From a virus, in the IMG/VR virus record IMGVR_UViG_3300047496_000074, positions 1-32,592 of that record: a stretch of DNA of 32,592 nucleotides; one strand, 5' to 3'. Position numbers and translations under genes: made by a program. Positions 14,147-22,312 of the stretch are shown here, piece after piece (within the stretch, counting starts at the first letter, position 1; every line of letters begins with the position of its first letter). A model generated the notes under the pieces. The model did no database searches. It had not been told where the DNA came from and was given only the letters and a program-made list of their open reading frames with translations.

Positions 14147-14820
14147 TCGTCTACACCTCCATAACGGGCGGTAAGGACACCCCGGTAGAGGCTCAAAATT
14201 GGGGCAAGGCGCACTGGATTGCGTTTAATGATAAACCACTAGACTCGGCCGTATGGGAGCGCAGAGAGGCGTATAATCGCTTCAAGGACGATAGAAGGAA
14301 CTCTAGAGCACCAAAGATACTCGCCCACCAGTTCTTAGACACCAAGTACAGCATTTGGATCGATGGGAACTGCTCTCTTTTACGACCCCCAGAGGAGTTG
14401 ATAGAGAAATACCTCATCGACCACGACATCGCGGTATTCAAGCACCCCGAGAGAGACTGTATTTATGGGGAAGCTATCAAGTGTGCTAAAGCAGGACTCG
14501 ACGACCCTGAAGTAATCATTGAGCAGGTATCTGCCTATGAGAAACGCGGATACCAGAAAGAGAAAGGACTCTGCGAGTGCATGATGATAATGCGCCGACA
14601 CACGAGAAAAGTAGAAGAGTTCAATAACGCCTGGTTTTCGGAATGGACACGACATTCTGTACGCGACCAAATCTCTTTCATGTACGCTGCGGATAAGGTG
14701 GGGATACGGGTACGAGTGATAGACCTTCCGTGGCACTTGGCTTCCGATGGCCTTGCAGGACTGCGAGGGAACTTCTTTAAGATAGAACCACATATTATTT
14801 CTAACCCTACAGTCCTATGA
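14131..14820 (+). CDS. DUF616-type glycosyltransferase
   Basis: The 229-aa protein shows the DUF616 pattern: YTSITGGKD at the start, a central segment DDRRNSRAPKILAHQF, and YSIWIDGNCSLLRPPEELI, in which the DGN acid is the likely nucleotide-sugar/metal site. It also has FKHPERDCIYGEA and DQISFMYAADK downstream. DUF616 proteins are bacterial, phage and plant glycosyltransferases. It overlaps the aminotransferase by 16 bases and the HNH gene by the ATGA arrangement. Substrate unknown. Confidence 0.75.
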   Translation: MQSDLIVYTSITGGKDTPVEAQNWGKAHWIAFNDKPLDSAVWERREAYNRFKDDRRNSRAPKILAHQFLDTKYSIWIDGNCSLLRPPEELIEKYLIDHDIAVFKHPERDCIYGEAIKCAKAGLDDPEVIIEQVSAYEKRGYQKEKGLCECMMIMRRHTRKVEEFNNAWFSEWTRHSVRDQISFMYAADKVGIRVRVIDLPWHLASDGLAGLRGNFFKIEPHIISNPTVL

Positions 14821-15299
14821 GGAGAATAATCAGCGGGAAACGGGTATGTACCATTTGCAAAGTGTCGTATTCTCGTAAACCGAGGACAACTATCGAGCAG
14901 TGGGACAAGAGTAGATTCTGCTCTATCAAGTGCAAGAGTACAGCCCAGAAAGAGGAGAATAGGGGTAGGAAGCATGCCATTGAGACCCGTGAGAAGATGC
15001 GGAAGTCGGCTAAGAAAGGTAAGGAGTCTCACTTATGGCGCGGAGGAGTTACTGGGCATCTGCGGAACCTGCGTAACTCGGTAGAGTACAAATTGTGGCG
15101 GGATGCTGTATACGCAAGGGATAATTGGACTTGTGTATGGTGCAATAAGCGTGGATGTGTATTGCAAGCCGACCACATCAAACCTTTTGCTTACTTTCCT
15201 GAACTAAGATTTGCTATCGATAATGGGCGAACACTCTGTGTTCCGTGCCACTTAAAAACTGATACTTATGGCGAACGCGCCAAACAAATATATGGCTAA
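14817..15299 (+). CDS. HNH homing endonuclease with NUMOD3-like region
   Basis: 160 aa with an N-terminal zinc finger (Cys11-x2-Cys14, Cys35-x3-Cys39). A NUMOD3-like DNA-binding motif follows (GRKHAIETREKMRKSAKKGK, about 50-69), then a complete HNH core: RDNWTCVWCNKRGC, ADHIKPF with Asp119/His120, Asn136, and CVPCH (141-145). The expected activity is site-specific nicking or cutting to spread the gene. It is co-directional, starts within the stop of the DUF616 gene (ATGA) and ends 8 bases into the next gene, so it is integrated into the operon without breaking it. The ORF is intact. Confidence 0.85.
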   Translation: MRRIISGKRVCTICKVSYSRKPRTTIEQWDKSRFCSIKCKSTAQKEENRGRKHAIETREKMRKSAKKGKESHLWRGGVTGHLRNLRNSVEYKLWRDAVYARDNWTCVWCNKRGCVLQADHIKPFAYFPELRFAIDNGRTLCVPCHLKTDTYGERAKQIYG

Positions 15300-16437
15300 A
15301 CTTTTACTTCACTTCACTGATTTCAACCATCGTCCCGAGCGACGTAAGGCCAATACTTTCGGTGCGCTAGGCTATTACCGTACCTTTAAGCCCTCACAGA
15401 TAATCAAAGGCCATCAGGTAGACGTGGTAGGGACAGATATAGTCAATTACGGCTCTACCTTCGAGAAGAATTGGGAGAATATCTTTAAAAAGTACGACAT
15501 CGTATGGATAATGCACTTCCTAAATGAGCAGAACGCTGCCGCACAAGCCTACTTCGCTGACAAGTACAAGAAGAAGCTCATCTATGACATCGACGACAAC
15601 TACCTCGATGTCCCTGAGAGCAACCCTGTCCATAAGGATTTCGCCCCCACTAAGCGGAACAGAGCTATCCTGTCTGCCTCGTTCTTCTTCGCAGACGCTC
15701 TTACTGTCTCGACAGAACCTCTCAAGGAACGCCTCCAAGCGCATTTCAGACATGTACACGGGGTAGAAAAGCCTATGTTCATCGTGCCGAATATGAACGA
15801 TGTGAAGGACTGGGACTTCAAGCCCCGGGCGAAGCGTAAGGACAGGATAACGATAGGCTACTCTGGGTCTAATTCCCACAAGGATGACTTGCGGATGTTC
15901 TTCCCTGTACTGGCGAAACTGATGAAGAAACATAGCAATCTGTACTTCGAGTTCATAGGGTCAATTCCTAAAGAGGAACTTCCCGACTACTTGAGGGGAT
16001 GCGGATTCACTGATGCGTTGCTAGACCGCGTCGCTGGCCTGCCTGCCACACCGACATTCTGGGAGTACCCGCAGTATCTTGCACAACAGCGATGGGATGT
16101 AGGCGTCGCACCTCTTGTAGATTCCTCGTTCACTCGTTGTAAAAGCCACATAAAGTGGATGGAATATGCGATGTACAAGATTCCCGTGGTGGCGTCTAGG
16201 GTCTATCCATACTTCATGGAACTTGAGGGACGACAGACCATAACCGATGATGAGACTGGATTCTTAGCAACAACTCCCGATGAATGGTACGAAAAACTCG
16301 AAGCCTTGATTAAGAGCGAGTCCTTGCGAAAAAAGATAGGTGAACAGGGATACCAGCATGTAAAAGACAACTGGCAGTACAAGGATTATGACCTTAATAA
16401 AGTGGTAGACAAGATACTAGCTCTACCTAAGAAATAA
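15292..16437 (+). CDS. glycosyltransferase family 4-like (GT-B)
   Basis: 381 aa from ATG 15292; an in-frame ATG at 15268 would add 8 residues and overlap the HNH gene further. The N-terminal Rossmann domain begins MAKLLLHFTDFNHRPERRKA and contains KLIYDIDDNYLD. The C-terminal donor-binding domain begins near ITIGYSGSNSHKDDLRMFF and has FEFIGSIP and a CKSHIKWMEYAMYKIPVVAS segment, where GT4 enzymes place the nucleotide-sugar acid. It ends with the typical LIKSESLRKKIGEQGYQHVK helix. It is a full-length relative of the 281-aa enzyme at 11871 and is the last gene of the island. Confidence 0.82.
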   Translation: MAKLLLHFTDFNHRPERRKANTFGALGYYRTFKPSQIIKGHQVDVVGTDIVNYGSTFEKNWENIFKKYDIVWIMHFLNEQNAAAQAYFADKYKKKLIYDIDDNYLDVPESNPVHKDFAPTKRNRAILSASFFFADALTVSTEPLKERLQAHFRHVHGVEKPMFIVPNMNDVKDWDFKPRAKRKDRITIGYSGSNSHKDDLRMFFPVLAKLMKKHSNLYFEFIGSIPKEELPDYLRGCGFTDALLDRVAGLPATPTFWEYPQYLAQQRWDVGVAPLVDSSFTRCKSHIKWMEYAMYKIPVVASRVYPYFMELEGRQTITDDETGFLATTPDEWYEKLEALIKSESLRKKIGEQGYQHVKDNWQYKDYDLNKVVDKILALPKK

Positions 16438-16462
16438 GCCATATTCCAGCAAGTAGTGGTAG
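16432..16462 (+). repeat. intergenic repeat copy 2 (AAATAAGCCATAT-N11-GTGGTAG)
   Basis: AAATAAGCCATAT (16432-16444) and GTGGTAG (16456-16462) at the same 11-base spacing as at 3614-3644. It begins at the stop codon of the last island gene and runs directly into a small hairpin plus T-tract. Confidence 0.5.
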
Positions 16463-16478
16463 CCAGAAGGCTGTTTTT
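16460..16478 (+). terminator. short hairpin with T-tract after the sugar island
   Basis: AGCC-AGAA-GGCT (16461-16472) followed by G and TTTTT (16474-16478). The stem is only 4 bp (5 with a T-G pair), so termination would be partial. It would separate island transcription from the tail genes. Confidence 0.4.
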
Positions 16479-16488
16479 GACGTTTACC

Positions 16489-16502
16489 CGCTACAGTTAG
16501 CG
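16489..16502 (+). promoter_or_regulatory. hairpin just upstream of a TTG start codon
   Basis: CGCTA-CAGT-TAGCG forms a perfect 5-bp stem ending two bases before the TTG start at 16505. It occupies the place where a ribosome binding site would be. It may tune initiation of the adaptor gene. TTGACG at 16477-16482 overlaps the preceding T-tract, but no convincing -10 follows. Confidence 0.3.
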
Positions 16503-16504
16503 TA

Positions 16505-17206
16505 TTGACTATCAACGATATTAGGACGAAGACTTATTTCCTTACGTCGACTAACGCGAGTTCTTTTCCTGATGCGACTCTGATTGCCGAGGCGAACAAT
16601 GCTCTTGACCGCGTGTCCTCACTTATTATGGCCTCCGACGGTCGGTGGCAGTGGGATGATGAGAACAACACTGACCTCCCAATAGCGACAACTGCCCTCG
16701 TCTCCGGCCAGCAGGACTACACCATCGCGGTCTCGCATCTTCAGATTGAACGAGTGGAAGTACAGAGCACGAACTCTGCATGGACGAAGCTCGTAGCAAT
16801 CGACCAGGCTGATGTCTATAATCAGGCACTTGAGAACTTTCCTATCATCGGCTCTGGCTCAAGCCAGACAGGCGCACCGCAATATTACGACATGATAGGA
16901 AACTCTATCTTCCTCTATCCGTCACCTAATTACTCCCAGGCAGCCTCACTGAAGCTCTGGTTTAAGCGCGGCCCAAGTTATTTCACAACTGCTGATACGA
17001 CCAAGTCTCCTGGGTTTAATACGCTGTACCACGAACTCATCCCGCTCTGGATTGCCTATAACTTCGCTATCGCCAATGGGAAAGCAAACGCCACGATTAT
17101 CTACAACCAAATCCTCTCGAAAGAGGATGCCCTCAGGGATGATTACTCGGTGAGGAACAAGGATGACCTCCCCTCTTTACAAGCGCGTCCTATGCGTTGG
17201 AACTGA
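16505..17206 (+). CDS. probable head-tail adaptor (connector) protein
   Basis: The 233-aa product opens with a helical repeat-like region (TLIAEANNALDRVSSLIMAS, DGRWQWDD). It continues as a beta-rich middle (ALVSGQQDYTIAVSHLQIER, GAPQYYDMIGNSIFLYPSPN) and ends in a helical segment (LIPLWIAYNFAIANGKANAT). This layout is common for podovirus-type adaptors that bind the portal base and start the tail. It is the first structural gene after the sugar island. The start is TTG at 16505; no ATG or GTG start lies between it and the in-frame TGA at 16478, and no Shine-Dalgarno site is present. Identity rests on resemblance and position. Confidence 0.6.
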   Translation: MTINDIRTKTYFLTSTNASSFPDATLIAEANNALDRVSSLIMASDGRWQWDDENNTDLPIATTALVSGQQDYTIAVSHLQIERVEVQSTNSAWTKLVAIDQADVYNQALENFPIIGSGSSQTGAPQYYDMIGNSIFLYPSPNYSQAASLKLWFKRGPSYFTTADTTKSPGFNTLYHELIPLWIAYNFAIANGKANATIIYNQILSKEDALRDDYSVRNKDDLPSLQARPMRWN

Positions 17207-17207
17207 T

Positions 17208-17393
17208 ATGGAGACTTGGAACAATCAGACTAAAGATACTTCAACCTTTGTTGGGATAAATATAAATGCCACCGCTACATGGGATAGTTCAATTATCACT
17301 TGGGACTCTCTTTTTGAGGCGTGGGATGGCAAGACTGGCTATGCAAATAGCCCCAAAGATTCCTCCACATTCGTGAATCTGCCTATACACTGA
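17208..17393 (+). CDS. small protein with a duplicated KD(T/S)STFV motif, 61 aa
   Basis: From ATG 17208, one base after the previous TGA. The 61-aa product carries the same short motif near both ends: KDTSTFV (about 9-15) and KDSSTFV (about 50-56). A Trp-rich centre lies between them (TWDSSIITWDSLFEAWDG). It looks like a small beta-type structural protein or fibre-associated subunit. The upstream in-frame start at 17163 is rejected because it would overlap the adaptor gene. Not recognised. Confidence 0.55.
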   Translation: METWNNQTKDTSTFVGININATATWDSSIITWDSLFEAWDGKTGYANSPKDSSTFVNLPIH

Positions 17394-17394
17394 T

Positions 17395-18696
17395 ATGGCA
17401 TTCCCCACCTCTCTAGATTCGCTTACCCCAGGGATAGGAACGACTGGTCAACCGCTGTCTAACCCCAACCACATAACACAGCACAACGCCGAGAGCACTG
17501 CTATTCAGTCCATAGAGGCCAAGGTTGGTATAGATAGTTCAGCAGTCACCACGTCTATAGATTATCTGTTGAAAAGTACATCTTCCTCTAATCCAGGGCA
17601 TAAGCACACCTTGGCTACTGGAGCTACGGATGTAACCGCTTCTTCGACGGAACTCAATTACAGCACGGGAGTGACCAGCGCGATACAAACTCAACTGGGG
17701 ACCAAAACAGACAAATCTACTTTGACGACTAAGGGGGATATATATGCTGCAACGGCAACCTCTACCCCAGCACGACTTGCAGTAGGGAGTGATGCACAAG
17801 TCCTTACGGCGGATTCCTCTCAAACCACTGGACTGAAATGGACTACTCTCGGCACAAAGTTTGGGGGTACAGGGGCAGACGGCGCTCTTTCCATATCTTC
17901 TGGTACAACCACCATCGACTTAGCAAACGCTTCAGTTGTGGTCAAGAATTATACAAGTGTTTCGATAACAGGAACCGCCGTACTTACTTTCTCAAATCCG
18001 AATACAAATGGAACCATTATAATAATAAAATCACAAGGTGCGTTTACTTGCACATCAAGTAGCGGTATCACTGCTTCAGGTTTTGGCGGGGCTGGAGGAG
18101 CGGGAGGGACAGGTAGTGGAGGTGGTACTGGCGGGAATAATGGTAAGGGTTGGATTGTTGCTGCAAGTGGTGGGGGGGCAGGTCCAGTCGGGAGTGGACA
18201 TGCAAGTGGGGTAGCTCCAATTCTCAGTGTGTCCGCGTTGGCAGCAATAGTTAAACATGTATTTCTTACTCCTGGCGCAGGTGGTGGAGGTGGAGGTTCT
18301 GGTACTGGTAATGCTGGTGCGGGCGGGAATGGTGGCGCAAGTCTATATATTGAGTGTTTTGGTGCATTCAATTTCACGACAGGGACTATAACGGTTGCAG
18401 GAGCTGTGGGAGGTACTGGAGCAGCAAATAGTAGTGGTGGTGGTGGTGGTGGTGGTGGAACCTTCCTAGCCTTGGTAGGCTTGATTACAGCGAATAGTGG
18501 GACTATTACTGTATCTGGTGGAGCGTTGGGCGCACCAGGAAGCGGTTCTAGTGGAACATCTGGTGGTGGTGCAGGCGGTGGTTCGGTAAATGTGGCGGGT
18601 AGCGATGGTGTCGGTGTTGCCTCGGGTGGCTCAAATGGTGGCGCGGGAGCTACTGGCGTCAACTTTGGAGTAATGGTGAATAATGATTATGTCTAG
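17395..18696 (+). CDS. glycine-rich tail fibre / adhesin protein
   Basis: The 433-aa product begins one base after the previous stop. The N-terminal third looks like a virion-attachment and shaft region (SNPNHITQHNAESTAIQSIE, LYAA-type repeats, HKHTLATGATDVTASSTELN). From about residue 230 the sequence becomes extremely Gly-rich (GFGGAGGAGGTGSGGG), alternating with short hydrophobic strands such as FLALVGLITANSGTITVSGG. That resembles polyglycine-sandwich receptor-binding tips of phage adhesins. A run of nine glycines is encoded by consecutive GGT-type codons near 18436-18458. It probably contacts the host surface; the exact position in the tail is unknown. Confidence 0.7.
   Translation: MAFPTSLDSLTPGIGTTGQPLSNPNHITQHNAESTAIQSIEAKVGIDSSAVTTSIDYLLKSTSSSNPGHKHTLATGATDVTASSTELNYSTGVTSAIQTQLGTKTDKSTLTTKGDIYAATATSTPARLAVGSDAQVLTADSSQTTGLKWTTLGTKFGGTGADGALSISSGTTTIDLANASVVVKNYTSVSITGTAVLTFSNPNTNGTIIIIKSQGAFTCTSSSGITASGFGGAGGAGGTGSGGGTGGNNGKGWIVAASGGGAGPVGSGHASGVAPILSVSALAAIVKHVFLTPGAGGGGGGSGTGNAGAGGNGGASLYIECFGAFNFTTGTITVAGAVGGTGAANSSGGGGGGGGTFLALVGLITANSGTITVSGGALGAPGSGSSGTSGGGAGGGSVNVAGSDGVGVASGGSNGGAGATGVNFGVMVNNDYV
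18436..18458 (+). repeat. GGT triplet microsatellite in the glycine-rich fibre gene
   Basis: An uninterrupted run of about eight GGT triplets within a nine-glycine stretch of the polyglycine-rich fibre. Slippage in a triplet array changes length without shifting frame, so loop length in the adhesin could vary between isolates. Confidence 0.65.
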
Positions 18697-18697
18697 T

Positions 18698-20161
18698 ATG
18701 AAAACAGTCTCTATCACCAATCTAGCGAATGAAGGCATGACCTCGGATATCCGAGATGAGACTACGGGCGCAGTCAGGCTGGTAAGCCATTTCGATGTCT
18801 TGACCCGTCCTCACTCTTTAACCCCCTACCCGTCACAGATAACTGCTGACAACAACCCGACCGCGCACCAGTTAACTGATTTCCTCCCCTATACAGACGG
18901 GCTCTATGCGGTTGGCTCGGCCACAGGGACTACCGTACCTCTCGTATTTTATCGTTCAGACTACACCAGCACAGCATGGTTATCTAAGGCGAATAATTCA
19001 GGCACCACGGCAGGATATGTACCAGGGGTCTTTGTCTACTATCATTCTAAGTTCTACGGGTCTAATTCTAATGGAAACATATGGAAGAATGACCCAGCTG
19101 GAGGGGCATGGGTTGATGGCGATACAACACTCGCTGGCCCCTGTACCGCCAATGGCCTCGTTCACTCGAAGGACGATATCCTCTATATGGCAACGAACAA
19201 CATCATCGCTTCGAACAATAATGGGTCATGGACTACTGCTGCGTTGACTCTTCCTAATAACTTTACTATTACTTGCCTCGCTGAGTACGGGAATTACCTT
19301 GCGATAGCCTGTGCACCGATAGTCGGGAAGAAGTCAGTGGTCTTCCTATGGGATAGGGATTCGACGGTTAATACACTCGCAGAATCTATTGATTTTGGTA
19401 CGGGCAACTTACAAATCATCACACAGATTGAAGGCGATTTGATTGGAATCTCTAGGCGTACAGATGCAGGTGCACCCGGCACCGTCAAATTGGTCTTTCG
19501 TAGTTACTCAGGAGGAGTGGCCGACGTGTTTAGGGAGATTACAGCATCTTCAGCGGCGAGTTTCCAGCTGCTCTCGGGACAGAAACAAAACCAGCGATTG
19601 TACTTCCTAGCAGGGCTCTACATAGATTCCGTATACCACCCTGGTATCTGGGCAGTAGGGAAGAACGCAGCAGGGCGGTGGATTATCTGGCATGACCGTC
19701 TACCGGCTAATAATACTGCTCTTACTGGGAACGCCCCGCTTCAAGGATTCTACATCGAGGGGGATTATGCCCTTACCTCATATCTTGCGAGTGGTGCGTT
19801 TGTCCTCACGATGACCAGCTCGGGGAGTGGCGCTTACGCAGGCTCTTCGGTCATAGAGACGACTATAAATCCCGAGATGCCGCTTATAGAAAGAACCAAT
19901 AACAAAACGCTCGTAGTCCTGGCTCCGACCTATGACCCTATCCCCAGTGGCGGACAGGTCGTCATTAAATGGAGGGTGGATGGAAGCGCCTGGGCGACCG
20001 CTCGGACGGAGACCGCCATGGGAACTGTGGTAAGCGAGATAAGCCAGACCGAAGCATCGTTCACTAACGGCCGTGAATATCAATTCCGTATCGAATCGAC
20101 GGGAGGGGTTGTCGTGACGGGCATTAAGTACAAGTACGAAGTCCTCGACTCGCTTATATGA
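18698..20161 (+). CDS. tail structural protein, beta-propeller-like
   Basis: The 487-aa product from ATG 18698 (one base after the preceding TAG; upstream in-frame ATGs at 18683 and 18689 overlap the fibre gene). It shows repeated short blocks with hydrophobic strands and turn motifs, such as DGLYAVGSATG, FYGSNSNGNIWKND, NGLVHSKDDILYMATNN, YGNYLAIACAP and IEGDLIGISRR, typical of a beta-propeller. The end (NGREYQFRIESTGGVVVTGI) is beta-sandwich-like. Podovirus tail nozzles also contain propellers, so a tail hub/nozzle role is plausible but not proven. It overlaps the next gene by the ATGA arrangement. Confidence 0.6.
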   Translation: MKTVSITNLANEGMTSDIRDETTGAVRLVSHFDVLTRPHSLTPYPSQITADNNPTAHQLTDFLPYTDGLYAVGSATGTTVPLVFYRSDYTSTAWLSKANNSGTTAGYVPGVFVYYHSKFYGSNSNGNIWKNDPAGGAWVDGDTTLAGPCTANGLVHSKDDILYMATNNIIASNNNGSWTTAALTLPNNFTITCLAEYGNYLAIACAPIVGKKSVVFLWDRDSTVNTLAESIDFGTGNLQIITQIEGDLIGISRRTDAGAPGTVKLVFRSYSGGVADVFREITASSAASFQLLSGQKQNQRLYFLAGLYIDSVYHPGIWAVGKNAAGRWIIWHDRLPANNTALTGNAPLQGFYIEGDYALTSYLASGAFVLTMTSSGSGAYAGSSVIETTINPEMPLIERTNNKTLVVLAPTYDPIPSGGQVVIKWRVDGSAWATARTETAMGTVVSEISQTEASFTNGREYQFRIESTGGVVVTGIKYKYEVLDSLI

Positions 20162-20460
20162 CCCTTGAGCAACGCATCAAACTACTAGAAGACCGCTTCG
20201 CCATATTGGAGAAGTCAGACCGTTATACCTTCCAAAAGACCATCGAGATGCTGGACGGGAGGAAGATACAAGTAGGTCGTTCGACGGGGACGACCATCGC
20301 TACTTCCGCTACGCAGAAACTATCGGTCTTTGGGGTAACACCAGTAATACAGGCTGGGTCAATCTCCACTCCAAGTGGAGGGGCAACGATAGATTCCCAG
20401 TCCCGTGCCGCCATCTCCTCTATTATCACCGCTATTAAAAACTTTGGTATTACCGCTTAA
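20158..20460 (+). CDS. small coiled-coil plus fibre-tip-like protein, 100 aa
   Basis: The first about 20 residues are a heptad-like helix (MTLEQRIKLLEDRFAILEKS). The end VIQAGSISTPSGGATIDSQS followed by RAAISSIITAIKNFGITA is a segment often seen at the C-terminus of phage tail-fibre proteins. The gene overlaps the propeller gene (ATGA, 20158-20161). It may trimerise through the N-terminal helix as a short fibre or cap. The first four bases of the next gap (CGT then ATG) leave no room for a ribosome binding site for the following gene. Confidence 0.6.
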   Translation: MTLEQRIKLLEDRFAILEKSDRYTFQKTIEMLDGRKIQVGRSTGTTIATSATQKLSVFGVTPVIQAGSISTPSGGATIDSQSRAAISSIITAIKNFGITA

Positions 20461-20463
20461 CGT

Positions 20464-22311
20464 ATGGCTACTACTTCTACCGCAGGTTCTTCCGTCCAAG
20501 CCAACGCAGGCTTCGGTGGAAGTGGTGTCGCCCAGACCCCTGAGCAACTTGCGTCAAACTTCCAGACCACCCAAGCATCGGGCGCTCCAGTGACAAACCT
20601 GAACGGCGGTAGTATCGCTGGCTCACCTGACCCGACAGCGCCTCCAGTTAACCAGACACAGGATGCGGCCGCTATAAATGGTCAAATCTCGGGGAATACT
20701 CAAGGTGTTATCTTCCCCCAAGCACCTGCGGCCCCCACGAATGGGCCAGCGGTAAATAACGCAACCACATCGCCAAATATTCCGTCGGCGGCAGATATAA
20801 TCTCACAAGGCACCCAGTCTACTCCCGCAGAGCAGACAAATACAACGCTTCTTCAGAAAGTCGCAGCTCTCATTGGTGGGAAGAAAAGCCAGCAGGGATT
20901 AACCAATAGTGCAGAGCAGGCGGCAGGAGTGCCACAACTGAATCAAACCCTCACCAGTCTTAACGACCAGCTCACGGCTCTCAATAACCAGGCGACGGAT
21001 TTACAGAATCAAGCAAGTCCAGGAGGGTCTATACAAAATCAGGAACAGCAGAATGTACTAGGTCGAGGGGTGACAGACGCTGGGCTTCAGCCTCTTGCCG
21101 CTGGAGACCTACGCAAGAATCAGATACAACAATCTGCGATAGCATCACAAGCCCTCACGCTAAAGTCACTCGTATATGCGGCACAAAATAGTTACTCAAA
21201 CGCCAAGACAGCGGCAGATAACGCTGCTGAAGCTGCTTTCGAGGACCAGAACAACCAAGTCGCTTACCAACAAGCTCTGATTGCAGCAAATGCCCCACAA
21301 ATGACTAAAGAAGAGAAGGCACAGGCTGACTTGGTGACAGCCAACCTTCAGGACCGTCAGACCCAGATAACAAATGGGATTGCAGATGCTAAGACAGGCC
21401 AAGGACTCATCGCTACAGCATTGGCAAATAACCCTGATGACCCGAATGTGGCTTATGCGGTCCAGCAGGCTGCAAAATTAGATAAGACAGACCCCAACTA
21501 CCTAACTCAAGTACTTGGTCTCGTCGGCCAATACCAGAAAGACCCGATTGCAGTAGCAACAGCTGTGGCGAATCTACAAAAGGCTCGTGCTGATGCCGTG
21601 ACAGCTACTAATACAGCTGATGCGTCGAGTGGTAATACTACTGTACCTGTACAGAACGGCGATGGCTCTACAACTAATGTGCCTGCAAATGTCGCCCCTT
21701 ATTACAACACTTCGCACTCTGGAGTTGGATATGTTGATGCGTCCACTCTTCAAGGCACAGCAGCACAAAAAACAGCTATCGTGAACCAAGCACAGGCAGC
21801 AGGTCTCAAGGTCATTACCAATAAGGACCAAGCTGTAGACCTGTTCAATATCGGAGACGCTAATAACAAGCTCAACACCGTGATGAGTACACTCTCAAGT
21901 ATCGACCAGCCAGGAGCTGTGCAGCGTGACACCTATGGTCTCTTGGGATCTACCGCAGCTTCATATCTACAGACTGACTCACAGAAGGCAGCGGCAGGGG
22001 CACTTAGTTCTATTGGGACAGATATCTTGAAGGCGTTGCAGGGTGTGCAAGGTTCCCGCATGAGCCAGGCGGCAGTGGCGAACATCACTAAGGAGTTGCC
22101 TACAATCTACGATACCGACGCGGTGGTGCAGACAAAGGTTGCTAACTTGCAGAAGCTCCTGAACGACCGCGAAGATGCCCTCCTCGGTTCTTCAGGCACA
22201 AATACGACAGGCAACACGACCCTTATGGTTGGCCCAGATGGTAAGCAGTATAACGTGCCGAATACTAAGGTGGCAGACTTTACCAAAGCTGGTGGAAAAC
22301 TCGCACAATAG
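20464..22311 (+). CDS. probable internal virion protein, helical, 615 aa
   Basis: Large Ala/Gln/Asn/Thr-rich protein. The first about 120 residues look disordered (Gly, Ser, Pro, Thr, Gln). From about 130 to 370 it is a long helical, coiled-coil-like region with repeated QNQ/LNDQL patterns (LNQTLTSLNDQLTALNNQAT) and the segment AYQQALIAANAPQMTKEEKA. A second helical part runs to the end. No lysozyme or transglycosylase motif is seen. Position between tail genes and the main fibre, plus composition, fits an ejected internal protein of a short-tailed phage. Name-level homology cannot be stated. Confidence 0.5.
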   Translation: MATTSTAGSSVQANAGFGGSGVAQTPEQLASNFQTTQASGAPVTNLNGGSIAGSPDPTAPPVNQTQDAAAINGQISGNTQGVIFPQAPAAPTNGPAVNNATTSPNIPSAADIISQGTQSTPAEQTNTTLLQKVAALIGGKKSQQGLTNSAEQAAGVPQLNQTLTSLNDQLTALNNQATDLQNQASPGGSIQNQEQQNVLGRGVTDAGLQPLAAGDLRKNQIQQSAIASQALTLKSLVYAAQNSYSNAKTAADNAAEAAFEDQNNQVAYQQALIAANAPQMTKEEKAQADLVTANLQDRQTQITNGIADAKTGQGLIATALANNPDDPNVAYAVQQAAKLDKTDPNYLTQVLGLVGQYQKDPIAVATAVANLQKARADAVTATNTADASSGNTTVPVQNGDGSTTNVPANVAPYYNTSHSGVGYVDASTLQGTAAQKTAIVNQAQAAGLKVITNKDQAVDLFNIGDANNKLNTVMSTLSSIDQPGAVQRDTYGLLGSTAASYLQTDSQKAAAGALSSIGTDILKALQGVQGSRMSQAAVANITKELPTIYDTDAVVQTKVANLQKLLNDREDALLGSSGTNTTGNTTLMVGPDGKQYNVPNTKVADFTKAGGKLAQ

Positions 22312-22312
22312 T

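Noticed and set aside
17949-18662. 237-aa proline-rich frame on the minus strand
   Set aside because: It mirrors the glycine-rich fibre gene; Gly codons read as Pro/Ala on the other strand. No independent evidence.
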